Assembly (NCBI RefSeq): GCF_965225875.1
Contig: NZ_CBDDBS010000003.1
Coordinates: forward strand, 2,294,001 to 2,358,000
DNA: 64,000 nt
Source: Haliscomenobacter sp965225875
GTDB lineage: Bacteria; Bacteroidota; Bacteroidia; Chitinophagales; Saprospiraceae
Reading direction: 5' to 3'
Shown: positions 34,202 to 43,190 of the stretch, piece by piece
Layout of the letters: each line of letters begins with the position of its first letter
Numbering within the stretch: position 1 is the stretch's first letter
Program-made: the position numbers and the translations under genes
Notes under the pieces: generated by a model
Told to the model about the DNA's origin: nothing
The model's input: only the letters and a program-made list of their open reading frames with translations
Database searches by the model: none

Positions 34202-36421
34202 ATGAAAAAAGCGAACAACACCTCATTGTGCATTGCCCTTTTGCTGAGTCTTGCCGGCATGTTACAAGGGCAAAGTATACGTAGCATTGAGTATTTTAAT
34301 TTTGAAAGTGGGGTTTATCTTCCCGCCGAGCAAATGGTTTACGCAACGGCGGTCGATGGTTCGCTCAATAAATATTCCAACAAGTTATTAAAAATTGACC
34401 CCGCCTGGGGTGCGGTTCGAGAAGAAATAAACGTGGGCTTTGATCCTCGTTTCTTGTGTGCTACGAGTGATCGTAAATACCTTTTTTTTGCAGCAGATCA
34501 GCCTCGCAGAATCAAAAGATTCAATCCGGCTATTCAAGCCATTGACCAGAATTTTGCCGCACCATTTGGGGAGGAAACCCAGTTAAAAGAGCTGTATGCC
34601 ATTCCGAAGCAACCGGAAGCGGTGATGTTACTTACCCAAAGCCCGGATAGTTATGAATTCTGTGTTTTTGAACGTGGCCAGAAAAAAGTACAATCGGCAA
34701 AATTATCCCCCAATGAGGGATCCGAATTGAGCCTGGGCTTTCAGAATGACAGCACTTTGTGGGTCATTTCTACCTTCGAAGGTCATATCATTCGTCTGAA
34801 AATACGAAACAATGGCATCGTTCGGGAGCAAACTTACTCCGGGTTTAAAGGGATACTAAGTGGTAGTTTTTATTTTTCTGGGCAGCATTTTATTTCTACC
34901 ACTGGTTTGTACATTTCACTTGGGATCAATGGTCCGCAGCTGGAAGATAGACTGGCCATTTCGCACAGTAGTGCCATCGCGGGGGATGCAGATTCATCGT
35001 TTTTTTATGTACTCGAACCCTTTGGCTTTAATGCTACACAAATCCGCAAGCTCAGCAAAAGCAGCTTTCAAGAGTTGGAGAAATGGCAGATTCCCGTTTA
35101 CCCCAACTATTTCAACTCAAAAAGGTTTTTAATCTGTGGCGATAAACGTTTTGTCTTTACCACTTTTAATGTAGAATTTTATTGGGACTGCGTACCTCAA
35201 ATCAGCAAACCTATTATTTCGGGAAAGACGGATGGGGTTTACTGCCTCCCTCAAGATTTGGGCTATGTGCTCAAAACCCAGGAGCCTGCAATTGAGCTGT
35301 TCTGGCAGCGTGAAAACCAGGGAGGCCAATACGCAAACGAATTGAGCATTACAGAATCGGGAGCGTATCGGGTAAAAGCAAGCGATAAACGAGGTTGCCA
35401 AACCGCATTTTCAGAGCCTGTTGGTATCTGGCTACAAAACCCCAGCCCAACAGCGACGATCCTTAACAATCTTAACGTCAGCTTTCCGGTCAACGCCTGC
35501 ACCGGGCAAGAGATTGAATTGCGAACCTCCACTTTTATACAAGTAAACCAATTCGAATGGTCGAATGGTGATACTTCTGCCCGCATTAAAATAAAAGATG
35601 TTGGAGCGTTTCGGGTAAGGGTACGGCCAATCGGTGGTTGTTGGAGTACCTGGTCGGATAGTGTTCGGATAAATCGGGTGAAAGCACTTTTTCCCGATCA
35701 ACCCATTGTTTCATTGGTAAATGCTCAATCCAACGTTTTTTGTTCAGGGGACACCATTGTATTGCAAGCCACACCTGGATACCTACAGTACTTCTGGAGT
35801 TTGCCCAATCAAGGTACCGGCAATCAGCTTAAATTCAGCTTAAATTCAATCATCGATTTCGGAGTCAGTGTCTATGTTGCCAATGCAGAGCATTGTGTGA
35901 GTGAATATTCAGAGCGGTTTCAACTTCGCTACATAGCCAAACCCACTAAACCACAAATTCAACGGGCCGGCAATGTGCTGGTCAGTAGCAATGCCGATCC
36001 TGCGGCCATCCACAGTTGGTACCGCAACGGGGTTTTACTCGACAATGCGTCTGGCCGATATCTGACCGTGCTACGCGAGGGTTTTTATAGTACACAGGTC
36101 ACTTATGGTGCGTGCTCTTCCCTCCCCTCTGATTTATTTTCTTTTACTGGAATTACAACAGCATTACGTGAACCAAATCCATCGGATGCATACCCCTTGT
36201 ATCCCAATCCAAGTACAGATAAAGTCTTCGTTCAACACCGGGGCACTGAATTCAAACAAAGCCAACTTTTTGACGCACAGGGCAAAGCGCTGCCACTATC
36301 CCATTTCCACAAAGGGCAGGATCAGTATGAAATGAGTCTGAGCCATTTAGCCGCTGGGGTATATGTACTGAGGAGTTTTGTGGAGGGAAAATGGTGTAGT
36401 TGGCGATTTGTGAAGTTGTAG
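34202..36421 (+). CDS. T9SS type A secreted protein (paralogue 3)
   Basis: A 739-residue paralogue closest to paralogue 1. It has a signal peptide (SLCIALLLSLAGMLQGQ), then SIRSIEYFNFESGVYLPAEQMVYATAVDGSLNKYSNKLLKIDPAWGAVREEINVGFDPRF, parallel to the first gene almost segment by segment. The Ig-like modules include GAYRVKASDKRGCQTAFSEPV, FEWSNGDTSARIKI and KPQIQRAGNVLVSSNADPAAIHSWYRNG. The T9SS type A tail is YPLYPNPSTDKVFVQH ... LAAGVYVLRSF ... WRFVKL. It is the last gene of the three-gene unit. No enzyme motif is visible; adhesion, matrix binding or scaffolding are possible roles. Confidence 0.84.
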   Translation: MKKANNTSLCIALLLSLAGMLQGQSIRSIEYFNFESGVYLPAEQMVYATAVDGSLNKYSNKLLKIDPAWGAVREEINVGFDPRFLCATSDRKYLFFAADQPRRIKRFNPAIQAIDQNFAAPFGEETQLKELYAIPKQPEAVMLLTQSPDSYEFCVFERGQKKVQSAKLSPNEGSELSLGFQNDSTLWVISTFEGHIIRLKIRNNGIVREQTYSGFKGILSGSFYFSGQHFISTTGLYISLGINGPQLEDRLAISHSSAIAGDADSSFFYVLEPFGFNATQIRKLSKSSFQELEKWQIPVYPNYFNSKRFLICGDKRFVFTTFNVEFYWDCVPQISKPIISGKTDGVYCLPQDLGYVLKTQEPAIELFWQRENQGGQYANELSITESGAYRVKASDKRGCQTAFSEPVGIWLQNPSPTATILNNLNVSFPVNACTGQEIELRTSTFIQVNQFEWSNGDTSARIKIKDVGAFRVRVRPIGGCWSTWSDSVRINRVKALFPDQPIVSLVNAQSNVFCSGDTIVLQATPGYLQYFWSLPNQGTGNQLKFSLNSIIDFGVSVYVANAEHCVSEYSERFQLRYIAKPTKPQIQRAGNVLVSSNADPAAIHSWYRNGVLLDNASGRYLTVLREGFYSTQVTYGACSSLPSDLFSFTGITTALREPNPSDAYPLYPNPSTDKVFVQHRGTEFKQSQLFDAQGKALPLSHFHKGQDQYEMSLSHLAAGVYVLRSFVEGKWCSWRFVKL

Positions 36422-36536
36422 GTACTGAGTGGGAGATCAATGGATAATTTAAGAGGCTGGGACTGATGAACAATTGTACCAGCAGGCTACGCAGTAATGC
36501 GAATACCCTAAATTTTCATTCTACCCTTAAAAACAT

Positions 36537-36544
36537 TAATTTTG
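36537..36544 (+). promoter_or_regulatory. Putative -7 box for the AraC-type regulator
   Basis: TAATTTTG fits TAnnTTTG and would give a leader of about 68 bases. I see no -33 TTG at the right distance. Confidence 0.3.
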
Positions 36545-36617
36545 GACAAATTCCTGGCACGGACCACGGTCGAAACACGTCCAAACATGAGGATTTATAC
36601 AAAAGAAGAAAGAACAG

Positions 36618-37721
36618 ATGATCTATAGCATTGGCATTTTCTTAGCGTTTTTTCTCGCCCTATTGTCATTGTTTAAAAGAGGCCGCTCCACAGCTGATCT
36701 GACACTGGGTATTTGGTTGATGATTATGGGATGCCATACCTCTTTTTTTTATTTCACTTTTACTCATGATTTGCTTGACTATCCTCACTTATTGGCTTTA
36801 GATGTTCCAATGCCCTTTCTGCACAATCCCCTGTTTTACTGCTACGTTTTGGCCCTGATCAAGCCTAAAAAATTGACTACCCAACTTTTGTTGATGCACT
36901 TTTTTTTGCCCATCCTGATCTATTTACTGTTGATGCCACTATTTTTGGCCAGTACAAGTTATAAAATGGATTTAATCAGACGTGGGGTTGTTTTTGTAAC
37001 CTTGTCCAGGCTACTGATCACTTTCATGGCACTGAGCACTGCTGCTTATGCCTATCTCATCCAAAAGGAGTTAAACACCTATAAGACAGGTTTGAAACAA
37101 GCACTATCTGCTCATGATCGGCAACAATTGGCTTGGATCAACATCATTTTTTACACATTGATTGGAGCATGGCTGATTGTCCTCTTGACAGAAGTGGAAA
37201 TTTACATCTTTGGTGCACTGAGTTGTCTGGTTATCCTGATCGGCTACTTTGGCATCAAAAAAGTCGGCGTATTCACCAATCGCGAGCATCCCGAGGAAGA
37301 TCAGGCCCCAGCTTTAGTGCCGCAAAAAGACAAAAAAAAGTACAGCAATTCCGGGCTTAATTCCCTTGGCATTCAAGCTTTACAGCAACAATTGTTGGAA
37401 CTCATGGCCCAAGAAAAACCGTTTTTAAACCCGGAATTAACCCTTAGCGAACTGGCCGCACAACTACACACCCATCCCAATTACCTCTCCCAAGTTCTCA
37501 ATGATGAACTTCGGGCCAACTTTTATGATTACATCAATGCGCTGAGGGTGGAGGAGTTCAAACGCCTAGTGGCCTTACCCGAAAATCAAAAATATACCCT
37601 TCTTGCTTTGGCCCATCAAAGCGGGTTCAATTCCAAAGCATCATTCAACCGAAATTTCAAAAAGGTTACCCAAGAGTCGCCTTCCCTATTTTTAAAAAAA
37701 CAAGCCATAGCAATGGTTTAG
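36618..37721 (+). CDS. AraC-family regulator with an N-terminal membrane domain
   Basis: A 367-residue membrane-bound transcription regulator. Residues 1-215 hold about seven hydrophobic segments (from MIYSIGIFLAFFLALLSLF to CLVILIGYFGIKKVGVF), a cytoplasmic linker follows, and residues 260-360 are an AraC/XylS DNA-binding domain: LTLSELAAQLHTHPNYLSQVLND (first helix-turn-helix), FYDYINALRVEEFKRL, then LLALAHQSGFNSKASFNRNFKKVTQESPSLF (second). This 7TM-AraC layout is common in Bacteroidota and thought to sense small molecules or membrane state. The CPBP protease and DUF5009 genes downstream are possible targets. Confidence 0.9.
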   Translation: MIYSIGIFLAFFLALLSLFKRGRSTADLTLGIWLMIMGCHTSFFYFTFTHDLLDYPHLLALDVPMPFLHNPLFYCYVLALIKPKKLTTQLLLMHFFLPILIYLLLMPLFLASTSYKMDLIRRGVVFVTLSRLLITFMALSTAAYAYLIQKELNTYKTGLKQALSAHDRQQLAWINIIFYTLIGAWLIVLLTEVEIYIFGALSCLVILIGYFGIKKVGVFTNREHPEEDQAPALVPQKDKKKYSNSGLNSLGIQALQQQLLELMAQEKPFLNPELTLSELAAQLHTHPNYLSQVLNDELRANFYDYINALRVEEFKRLVALPENQKYTLLALAHQSGFNSKASFNRNFKKVTQESPSLFLKKQAIAMV

Positions 37722-37787
37722 TAGTTTCATCTGTCAAGATGGGTCGACTGATTGATTCCGGGTGTGCATTTTTGCGCAAAAAACGCA

Positions 37788-38672
37788 ATGAATAGCAAAT
37801 CCATTAATCGTTACGTACTTACACTTTATGCTGTAAGCTGGGCGATTCAGCTGTTGACCATTTATACCAGTAAAGTTTTGAAGCTTGAGGATACCAGAAT
37901 GTGGTTGCTAGCGGGAACCATGCTGACCCCCACCATAATTACCCTTCTGTTCTTGCGGCGCAACCCTGAATGGAGGTCCTACTTGTTGCTTAAACCCAAT
38001 CGCCATCTGCTGTCCATGTCTTTTTGGAGCATTGTTAGTCACAGCGTACTTGCCTTTGGAACAGTTTTTATGGTTTTACAATTGAATTGGGGAACACATC
38101 CCTGGTTTCATTTTTCTTGGCAGGGGGTAGAAATACTGGGCGGGCCCTGGGTATTGGGAAAAGGACCGCAAAGCTGGTTGTTTTTTTTAGGCAATGGACT
38201 GGCCACTGCATTGGTTTTTGCGCTTTTAAATGGCGTGGTTGCTGCTGGTGAAGAGTTCGCCTGGCGAGGCTTTTTGCAAAATGTCTTGATTGAAAAACTG
38301 GGCTTGAACAAAGCGCTCCTTCTGACTGGATTAATCTGGTCATTCTGGCATTTGCCGATTTTTTTAGCCGGACACAACGAGCCAGAATACCCGGTTTTGG
38401 GGGCGTTTATCCTGGCACCAATCCGTTTGGTGGCGCTGTCTTTTTTTTGGGGTTGGCTAACTTTACGCTGTCGAAGCTTTATTCCCGCAGCACTGGCTCA
38501 TGCTGCTTTGAATTCCATCCAGGAAGGGGTTGTGGGCAATCTGGAGCTGTCGGTTGGAACGATTAATCGAGATGTATTGGTGCTAATTTTGACCATAGGA
38601 CTAGGCGTATGGGGGGCATTGATGTTGCGGAAAGACAAACTCTATGGGGTGAACACATTAGGATACAAGTAG
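37788..38672 (+). CDS. CPBP-family intramembrane glutamic protease
   Basis: A 294-residue integral membrane protein with about eight hydrophobic segments and the CPBP (Abi/Rce1-like) active-site motifs: GEEFAWRGFLQ (glutamate pair and arginine), SFWHLPIF (first histidine) and AALAHAALNS (second histidine). Family members cleave within membranes, process peptides such as bacteriocin leaders, or act on isoprenylated substrates. I start at the ATG at 37788, not the 12-codon longer form. It follows the AraC-type regulator by 66 bases in the same direction, which suggests shared control. The substrate is unknown. Confidence 0.88.
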   Translation: MNSKSINRYVLTLYAVSWAIQLLTIYTSKVLKLEDTRMWLLAGTMLTPTIITLLFLRRNPEWRSYLLLKPNRHLLSMSFWSIVSHSVLAFGTVFMVLQLNWGTHPWFHFSWQGVEILGGPWVLGKGPQSWLFFLGNGLATALVFALLNGVVAAGEEFAWRGFLQNVLIEKLGLNKALLLTGLIWSFWHLPIFLAGHNEPEYPVLGAFILAPIRLVALSFFWGWLTLRCRSFIPAALAHAALNSIQEGVVGNLELSVGTINRDVLVLILTIGLGVWGALMLRKDKLYGVNTLGYK

Positions 38673-38723
38673 CCAAAACCCTATGATTCATACCCATTTC
38701 CCCCATTTTTTTTATTTTTAAGC

Positions 38724-39887
38724 ATGAAAAACAAGCGCCTACCCTCCATCGACATCTTGCGGGCAGTAACCATGCTACTGATGATTTTCGTCAACGACCT
38801 TTGGAGTTTGACCAATGTTCCCCGCTGGCTACTGCATACCGCCGCGGAGGAGGATGGAATGGGTTTGTCCGATGTGGTATTTCCTGCTTTTTTATTCATT
38901 GTAGGACTGTCTATTCCCCACGCGCTGAAGGCGAGGTTGGAAAAAGGAGCCTCCAAGGTTTCGGTGCTGCTGCACATCCTCAGCAGAAGCTTGGCTTTGT
39001 TGGTCATGGGTCTATTCATGGTCAATCTGGAAAACATCGATGCTACCCAATTGCTGATCCGCAAGGAGTATTGGCAAATTTTGATGGCCCTGGCTTTTAT
39101 GCTCATTTGGAACAATTACCGAAGCCCGATGGTCTTTGGCGTAGTGCCTGCTATTTTCCTCAAAATTTTGGGCTGGCTCATTTTGGCCTTTTTGGCGTCC
39201 ATTTACCAAGGTGCGTCGGGCCATTGGATGATGATCCATTGGTGGGGTATTTTGGGTTTGATCGGCTGGGCCTATTTGTTGGTGGCTTTGCTGTATTTGT
39301 GGATTGGGAATAAAGTATGGTGGTTGGCCGTAGCCTGCATTGGGTTGTTTCTGCTCAATGTCAACGAATTTATTCGGCTGCTGGGGTTTGATTTCCAATT
39401 GGTGATCAGCGCGTCCACCCATGCCAGTGTGATGCTGGGGGTTTTGACCACGGTGATTTATACTCAATTGGCAGCCAAAGACCAATTGAAGTGGCTGATT
39501 CCCAGCTTAATTGGAATTGCATTGCTTTTGATTGCTTTTGGTTTCGCCACCCGACCCGAATGGGGCATCTCCAAAATTCGCGCCACACCTTCCTGGACGG
39601 CCATCTGCGCCGGGATCAGTATTCTGGCCTTTGTGCTGCTGCATTTTATTGCGGATGTGAAGGGGTTTATCAAGTGGGCAGCTGTCATTGCTCCGGCGGG
39701 ATCGAGTACTTTGACCTGCTACCTGATGCCTTATTTTGCTTATGCTATTGTGGAGCTATTGGGCTGGAGTTTGCCGGAGGTATTGACCGATGGGGCAGTC
39801 GGGCTACTCAAATCCACACTCTTTGCCTTGCTGGTCATTCAATTTACGGGCTTGTTGAATCGGGTTCAAATAGGATTGAAGATCTGA
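38724..39887 (+). CDS. DUF5009/NagX-like membrane acyltransferase family protein
   Basis: A 387-residue multipass membrane protein (about ten hydrophobic segments) related to heparan-alpha-glucosaminide N-acetyltransferase catalytic domains (DUF1624/DUF5009). The N-terminus RLPSIDILRAVTMLLMIFVNDLWS is the family hallmark (S/L-D-xxR-G/A-xxMxxMIxVN), and GLSDVVFPAFLFIVGLSIPHAL carries the second conserved block. Members are thought to acetylate sugars across the membrane using cytoplasmic acetyl-CoA; the sugar here is unknown. It has no signal peptide. It follows the CPBP gene by 51 bases. Confidence 0.86.
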   Translation: MKNKRLPSIDILRAVTMLLMIFVNDLWSLTNVPRWLLHTAAEEDGMGLSDVVFPAFLFIVGLSIPHALKARLEKGASKVSVLLHILSRSLALLVMGLFMVNLENIDATQLLIRKEYWQILMALAFMLIWNNYRSPMVFGVVPAIFLKILGWLILAFLASIYQGASGHWMMIHWWGILGLIGWAYLLVALLYLWIGNKVWWLAVACIGLFLLNVNEFIRLLGFDFQLVISASTHASVMLGVLTTVIYTQLAAKDQLKWLIPSLIGIALLLIAFGFATRPEWGISKIRATPSWTAICAGISILAFVLLHFIADVKGFIKWAAVIAPAGSSTLTCYLMPYFAYAIVELLGWSLPEVLTDGAVGLLKSTLFALLVIQFTGLLNRVQIGLKI

Positions 39888-39916
39888 GGGATTAGGATTT
39901 AACAAAACACTGTATC

Positions 39917-40543
39917 ATGTACAAAATCAACCTATTAACATTGATCTTAATCTCAACCTTAACCAGTTTTTGTAGTTCTAAAAAAGAAAAAAGTACTCCT
40001 CCCAGTCCTGTAAAGCAAACAACGTCCTCTACTGTTCCAACCTTTGAAAAGGAAGATACCCTAGGGCCAAAAGAACTTAAAATGGAGTACTTCGATTTGA
40101 GCACCTTACCTCCCTCTCAATCTGTTTCTTTTTATGAATTTCAAGAAAAGAACAATACTGGGCTTGGGGTATTGAAACAAGGCTACAGCTTTAATCTGGT
40201 TTCGTGGATGCGGACAGAAGATTTTGGGATTAGATGTGTATTAATGACCTCAAAAGCTCCCGAAAAATATCTAAATACGGTGAGTGAAGCTGACTATGTT
40301 AAGTTCATTAATGCGGAGATAAAAAAGATTGTTCCAGCCTTATTTAAGGATAAAAATGTAGTGAATGCCATTATGGATGCTTTAAAAAAGCCGGATCATT
40401 ACACTTATTACCCTAAGACAAAAAGTTATAGTGTTTACGCCGAGCATAGTGACTATGATGAAATTACGATAGCTGCGGAGTGGCTTTTTTTAAAGAACTT
40501 GCACATCGCTATTGTTGCTAGGGGGATTGACACTAGTTGGTAA
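39917..40543 (+). CDS. Small putative lipoprotein, function unknown
   Basis: A 208-residue protein. The N-terminus MYKINLLTLILISTLTSFCSS ends in a lipobox-like sequence with C19, then a low-complexity stretch rich in K, S, T and P. The mature part is mixed alpha/beta: MEYFDLSTLPPSQSVSFYEFQEKNNTGLGV, FNLVSWMRTEDFGIRCVLMTS and VPALFKDKNVVNAIMDALKKP. I do not recognise a family. It is visibly more AT-rich than its neighbours, with more lysine and AAA codons, which may mean recent acquisition. Its last 54 bases overlap the convergent LLM oxidoreductase on the other strand. Confidence 0.7.
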   Translation: MYKINLLTLILISTLTSFCSSKKEKSTPPSPVKQTTSSTVPTFEKEDTLGPKELKMEYFDLSTLPPSQSVSFYEFQEKNNTGLGVLKQGYSFNLVSWMRTEDFGIRCVLMTSKAPEKYLNTVSEADYVKFINAEIKKIVPALFKDKNVVNAIMDALKKPDHYTYYPKTKSYSVYAEHSDYDEITIAAEWLFLKNLHIAIVARGIDTSW

Positions 40544-41545
40544 TAATGATGATGATGTCATCACCTCACTGACAATCGAAAACGATTTAAGCTTTGCCGC
40601 TTTATCATAAATGTGGCTGGTAATCATCAATTCATCGATGCCTGTTTCCTCCACAAATGCCGATAATTTCCTTTGTAGGGTTTGTTTGCTCCCTGTAAAC
40701 GTGTAATACATCATACTTTGAATGGCCTGCTGTACATCTGGATTCCTAAAAACATCGGGCAAGGGTCCCGGGGCTTGCAATGGTCTTCGCTCATTGGTAA
40801 TGATGCCCAGGAACATTCGGTAAAGGCTGGTCGACAAAAACTCAGCTTCTTCATCCGTGTCAGCAGCCAGCACATTGACACAAGCCATTACATAAGGTTC
40901 TTCCAGTTGGGCAGAAGGGCGAAAATTCTTACGGTAAATCTCAATTGCCGTCCTGAATAGTCTTGGTGCAAAATGGGCCGCAAAGGCATACGGCAAGCCC
41001 ATACTAGCCGCAAGGTAGGCACTATCGGTGCTGGAACCCAAAATCCAGATCGGCACCTCCACCCCTTCCCCGGGGAAAGCCCTTACTTTGGATAATTTGT
41101 TGTCGGGGCTGAAATATTTTTGCAGTTGCAGGATCTCGGCCTGGAAATCATACTCAACATAGGCATTGTTTCTGCGCAAGGCCAGGGCGGTTTGCTGATC
41201 GGTTCCCGGGGCTCTTCCCAGTCCCAAATCAATTTTGCCCGGATAAATACTTGCCAGGGTTCCAAATTGTTCAGCTACCGTCAAAGGGCTGTGATTGGGC
41301 AGCATGATGCCACCAGAACCTACTCGAATTTTCCCGGCGGTGGCGCCGGCAATATGCCCAATCAACACCGCTGTAGCCGAGCTGGCCACGTGTTCCATAT
41401 TGTGATGCTCGGCCAGCCAGATTCTTTTGTACCCGAGCGATTCCGCATGTTGAGCCACTTCAACCGTTTTCCTGATGGCTTTAGCTGCATTGTCCCCTTC
41501 TGAAACCACAGCTAATTCTAAGACAGATACTGGAATATGCTTCAT
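40490..41545 (-). CDS. LLM-class flavin-dependent monooxygenase
   Basis: A 351-residue luciferase-like TIM-barrel oxidoreductase of the MsnO8/YhbW type. It has the family start IPVSVLELAVVSEGDNAAKAIRKTVEVAQHAESLGYKRIWLAEHHNM, the flavin-region VGSGGIMLPNHSPLTVAEQFGTLASIYPGKIDLGLGRAPGTD, and VPIWILGSSTDSAYLAASMGLPYAFAAHF. These enzymes use reduced FMN or F420 and oxygen; FMN is expected here. The substrate is unknown. The C-terminal tail after FSIVSEVMTSS is short and overlaps the end of the convergent gene. Confidence 0.9.
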   Translation of the reverse strand: MKHIPVSVLELAVVSEGDNAAKAIRKTVEVAQHAESLGYKRIWLAEHHNMEHVASSATAVLIGHIAGATAGKIRVGSGGIMLPNHSPLTVAEQFGTLASIYPGKIDLGLGRAPGTDQQTALALRRNNAYVEYDFQAEILQLQKYFSPDNKLSKVRAFPGEGVEVPIWILGSSTDSAYLAASMGLPYAFAAHFAPRLFRTAIEIYRKNFRPSAQLEEPYVMACVNVLAADTDEEAEFLSTSLYRMFLGIITNERRPLQAPGPLPDVFRNPDVQQAIQSMMYYTFTGSKQTLQRKLSAFVEETGIDELMITSHIYDKAAKLKSFSIVSEVMTSSSLLPTSVNPPSNNSDVQVL

Positions 41546-41659
41546 CGTTCATTATTTGGTAAACCCCATCCAACATGGCTCATGTTTGGATAGAACCTAA
41601 CGTAGTCCGGAATAGTTTAACTCCCCGAAAAATCAATTTCCCTACTCCACGCATTTTTT

Positions 41660-41667
41660 TATCTTTG
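41660..41667 (+). promoter_or_regulatory. Putative -7 box almost touching the pyrR start
   Basis: TATCTTTG fits TAnnTTTG and ends eight bases before the pyrR ATG, so the mRNA would be leaderless or have a leader of only a few bases. No good -33 TTG was found. Confidence 0.42.
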
Positions 41668-41675
41668 CCCCATCT

Positions 41676-42233
41676 ATGGAAAAGCAACGCATCATCATCG
41701 GGCCCGAACGGTTTTCGCTGACCATTGAGCGGCTCTGCCACCAATTGGTTGAAGAATTTGATGATTTTAGCAACACCTGTATCATTGGCATTCAGCCACG
41801 CGGGGTTGCCTTATCGGAGCGAATTTACCGCCACCTCATCGACCAGCTCAATATTCCACACATCGATTACGGGGTACTGGACATCACCTTCTACCGCGAC
41901 GATTTTCGCCGCCCCGGAGCATCCATGCATGCCAGTGTGACTTCCATTGATTTTTTGGTGGAGAAAAAAAACGTGATCCTGGTAGACGACGTCTTGTACA
42001 CCGGACGCACGGTGCAAGCGGCCCTGACCGCCCTAAACCATTACGGCCGCCCTGATAAGGTGGAATTGCTGACCCTGGTGGATCGGCGTTTCAACCGCGA
42101 ATTGCCCATTCGTTCTACTTTCACTGGCATCAAGGTCGACGCCGTGGATCAGGCTTATGTCAAAGTGGAATGGGCCAATACCCACGGAGAAGACCGGGTT
42201 CTTTTATTTTCTGACAAAAAAGCGGCACAATAA
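41676..42233 (+). CDS. pyrR: PyrR-type uracil phosphoribosyltransferase/regulator
   Basis: A 185-residue PRTase-fold protein. The PRPP-binding motif is NVILVDDVLYTGRTVQAAL; RLCHQLVEEF, IIGIQPRGVALSERI, GVLDITFYRDDFRRPG and VELLTLVDRRFNRELPI match PyrR. In Gram-positives PyrR binds UMP and pyr mRNA leaders to cause attenuation and has some uracil phosphoribosyltransferase activity. Here it directly precedes pyrB with a 9-base gap, so pyrimidine control is the likely job. No leader anti-terminator is visible upstream, since the promoter-like box abuts the start, so if it regulates RNA the target is elsewhere. Confidence 0.93.
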   Translation: MEKQRIIIGPERFSLTIERLCHQLVEEFDDFSNTCIIGIQPRGVALSERIYRHLIDQLNIPHIDYGVLDITFYRDDFRRPGASMHASVTSIDFLVEKKNVILVDDVLYTGRTVQAALTALNHYGRPDKVELLTLVDRRFNRELPIRSTFTGIKVDAVDQAYVKVEWANTHGEDRVLLFSDKKAAQ

Positions 42234-42242
42234 CACGGGAAG

Positions 42243-43172
42243 ATGGCTAATCAACAACTAAGCAGCAAACACCTCCTGGGCATCAAAGACCTCAGCACCG
42301 AGGACATTCGGTTGATTTTTCACACCGCCACCAATTTTAAGGAAGTCATCAATCGCCCCATCAAAAAAGTGCCTTCGCTGCGCGACATCACCATCGCCAA
42401 CCTCTTTTTTGAAGATTCGACCCGTACCAGGGTTTCCTTTGAGTTGGCAGAAAAACGCCTCTCGGCCGATACCATCAACTTCTCCGCTTCTTCTTCTTCG
42501 GTCAAAAAAGGGGAAACCCTGCTCGATACGGTGAACAACATCCTGTCCATGAAAGTGGACATGGTGGTGATGCGCCACCCCGCTCCCGGCGCCTGCCAGT
42601 TTTTGGCCCAACACATCGATGCCAACATCATCAACGCTGGCGACGGCACCCACGAGCACCCCACCCAGGCGCTGCTCGACGCCTTCTCCATGCAGGAGCA
42701 ATTGGGTGACCTGGAAGGCAAAAACGTGGCCATTTTCGGCGACATCCTGCACTCAAGGGTAGCCTTGAGCAATATCTTTTGCCTGCAAAAATTGGGGGCT
42801 AAAGTCCGGGTTTGTGGCCCCCCTACCCTCATGCCCAAGTTCATCCACAAACTGGGCGTAGGCGTAAGCTACAACGTGCGCGAAACCCTGCAATGGTGCG
42901 ATGTGGCCAACGTGCTGCGCATCCAACTGGAGCGCCAAAACATCAAATATTTCCCTACCCTGCGCGAGTATTCGCAGTACTTCGGTATCAATCGACAGTT
43001 GCTGGATTCCCTGGATAAAAAAATTGTGATCATGCACCCTGGGCCGATCAATCGTGGGGTGGAGATCACGAGTGATGTGGCGGATTCTGAGCATTCGATC
43101 ATTTTGCAACAGGTGGAGAATGGGGTCGCGGTAAGGATGGCGGTGTTGTTTTTGTTGGCGGCGAAGGGGTGA
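42243..43172 (+). CDS. pyrB: Aspartate carbamoyltransferase catalytic subunit
   Basis: A 309-residue ATCase catalytic chain making N-carbamoyl-L-aspartate, the first committed step of pyrimidine synthesis. The carbamoyl-phosphate site is FFEDSTRTRVSFE; MRHPAPGACQFLAQH, DGTHEHPTQALLDAF, NVAIFGDILHSRVALSN and MHPGPINRGVEI follow in the family order. Length matches the ~305-310-residue class that works without PyrI, as in Gram-positives. GGAAG lies just ahead of the ATG, one of the few recognisable ribosome-binding sites in the window. It is co-transcribed with pyrR. Confidence 0.96.
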   Translation: MANQQLSSKHLLGIKDLSTEDIRLIFHTATNFKEVINRPIKKVPSLRDITIANLFFEDSTRTRVSFELAEKRLSADTINFSASSSSVKKGETLLDTVNNILSMKVDMVVMRHPAPGACQFLAQHIDANIINAGDGTHEHPTQALLDAFSMQEQLGDLEGKNVAIFGDILHSRVALSNIFCLQKLGAKVRVCGPPTLMPKFIHKLGVGVSYNVRETLQWCDVANVLRIQLERQNIKYFPTLREYSQYFGINRQLLDSLDKKIVIMHPGPINRGVEITSDVADSEHSIILQQVENGVAVRMAVLFLLAAKG

Positions 43173-43190
43173 GGGAGAACACGGAGAATT

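Noticed and set aside
41569..41590. Dyad TCCAACATG/CATGTTTGGA upstream of the LLM oxidoreductase gene
   Set aside because: The arms are imperfect (one extra base) and the site has no repeat elsewhere in the window, so chance cannot be excluded.
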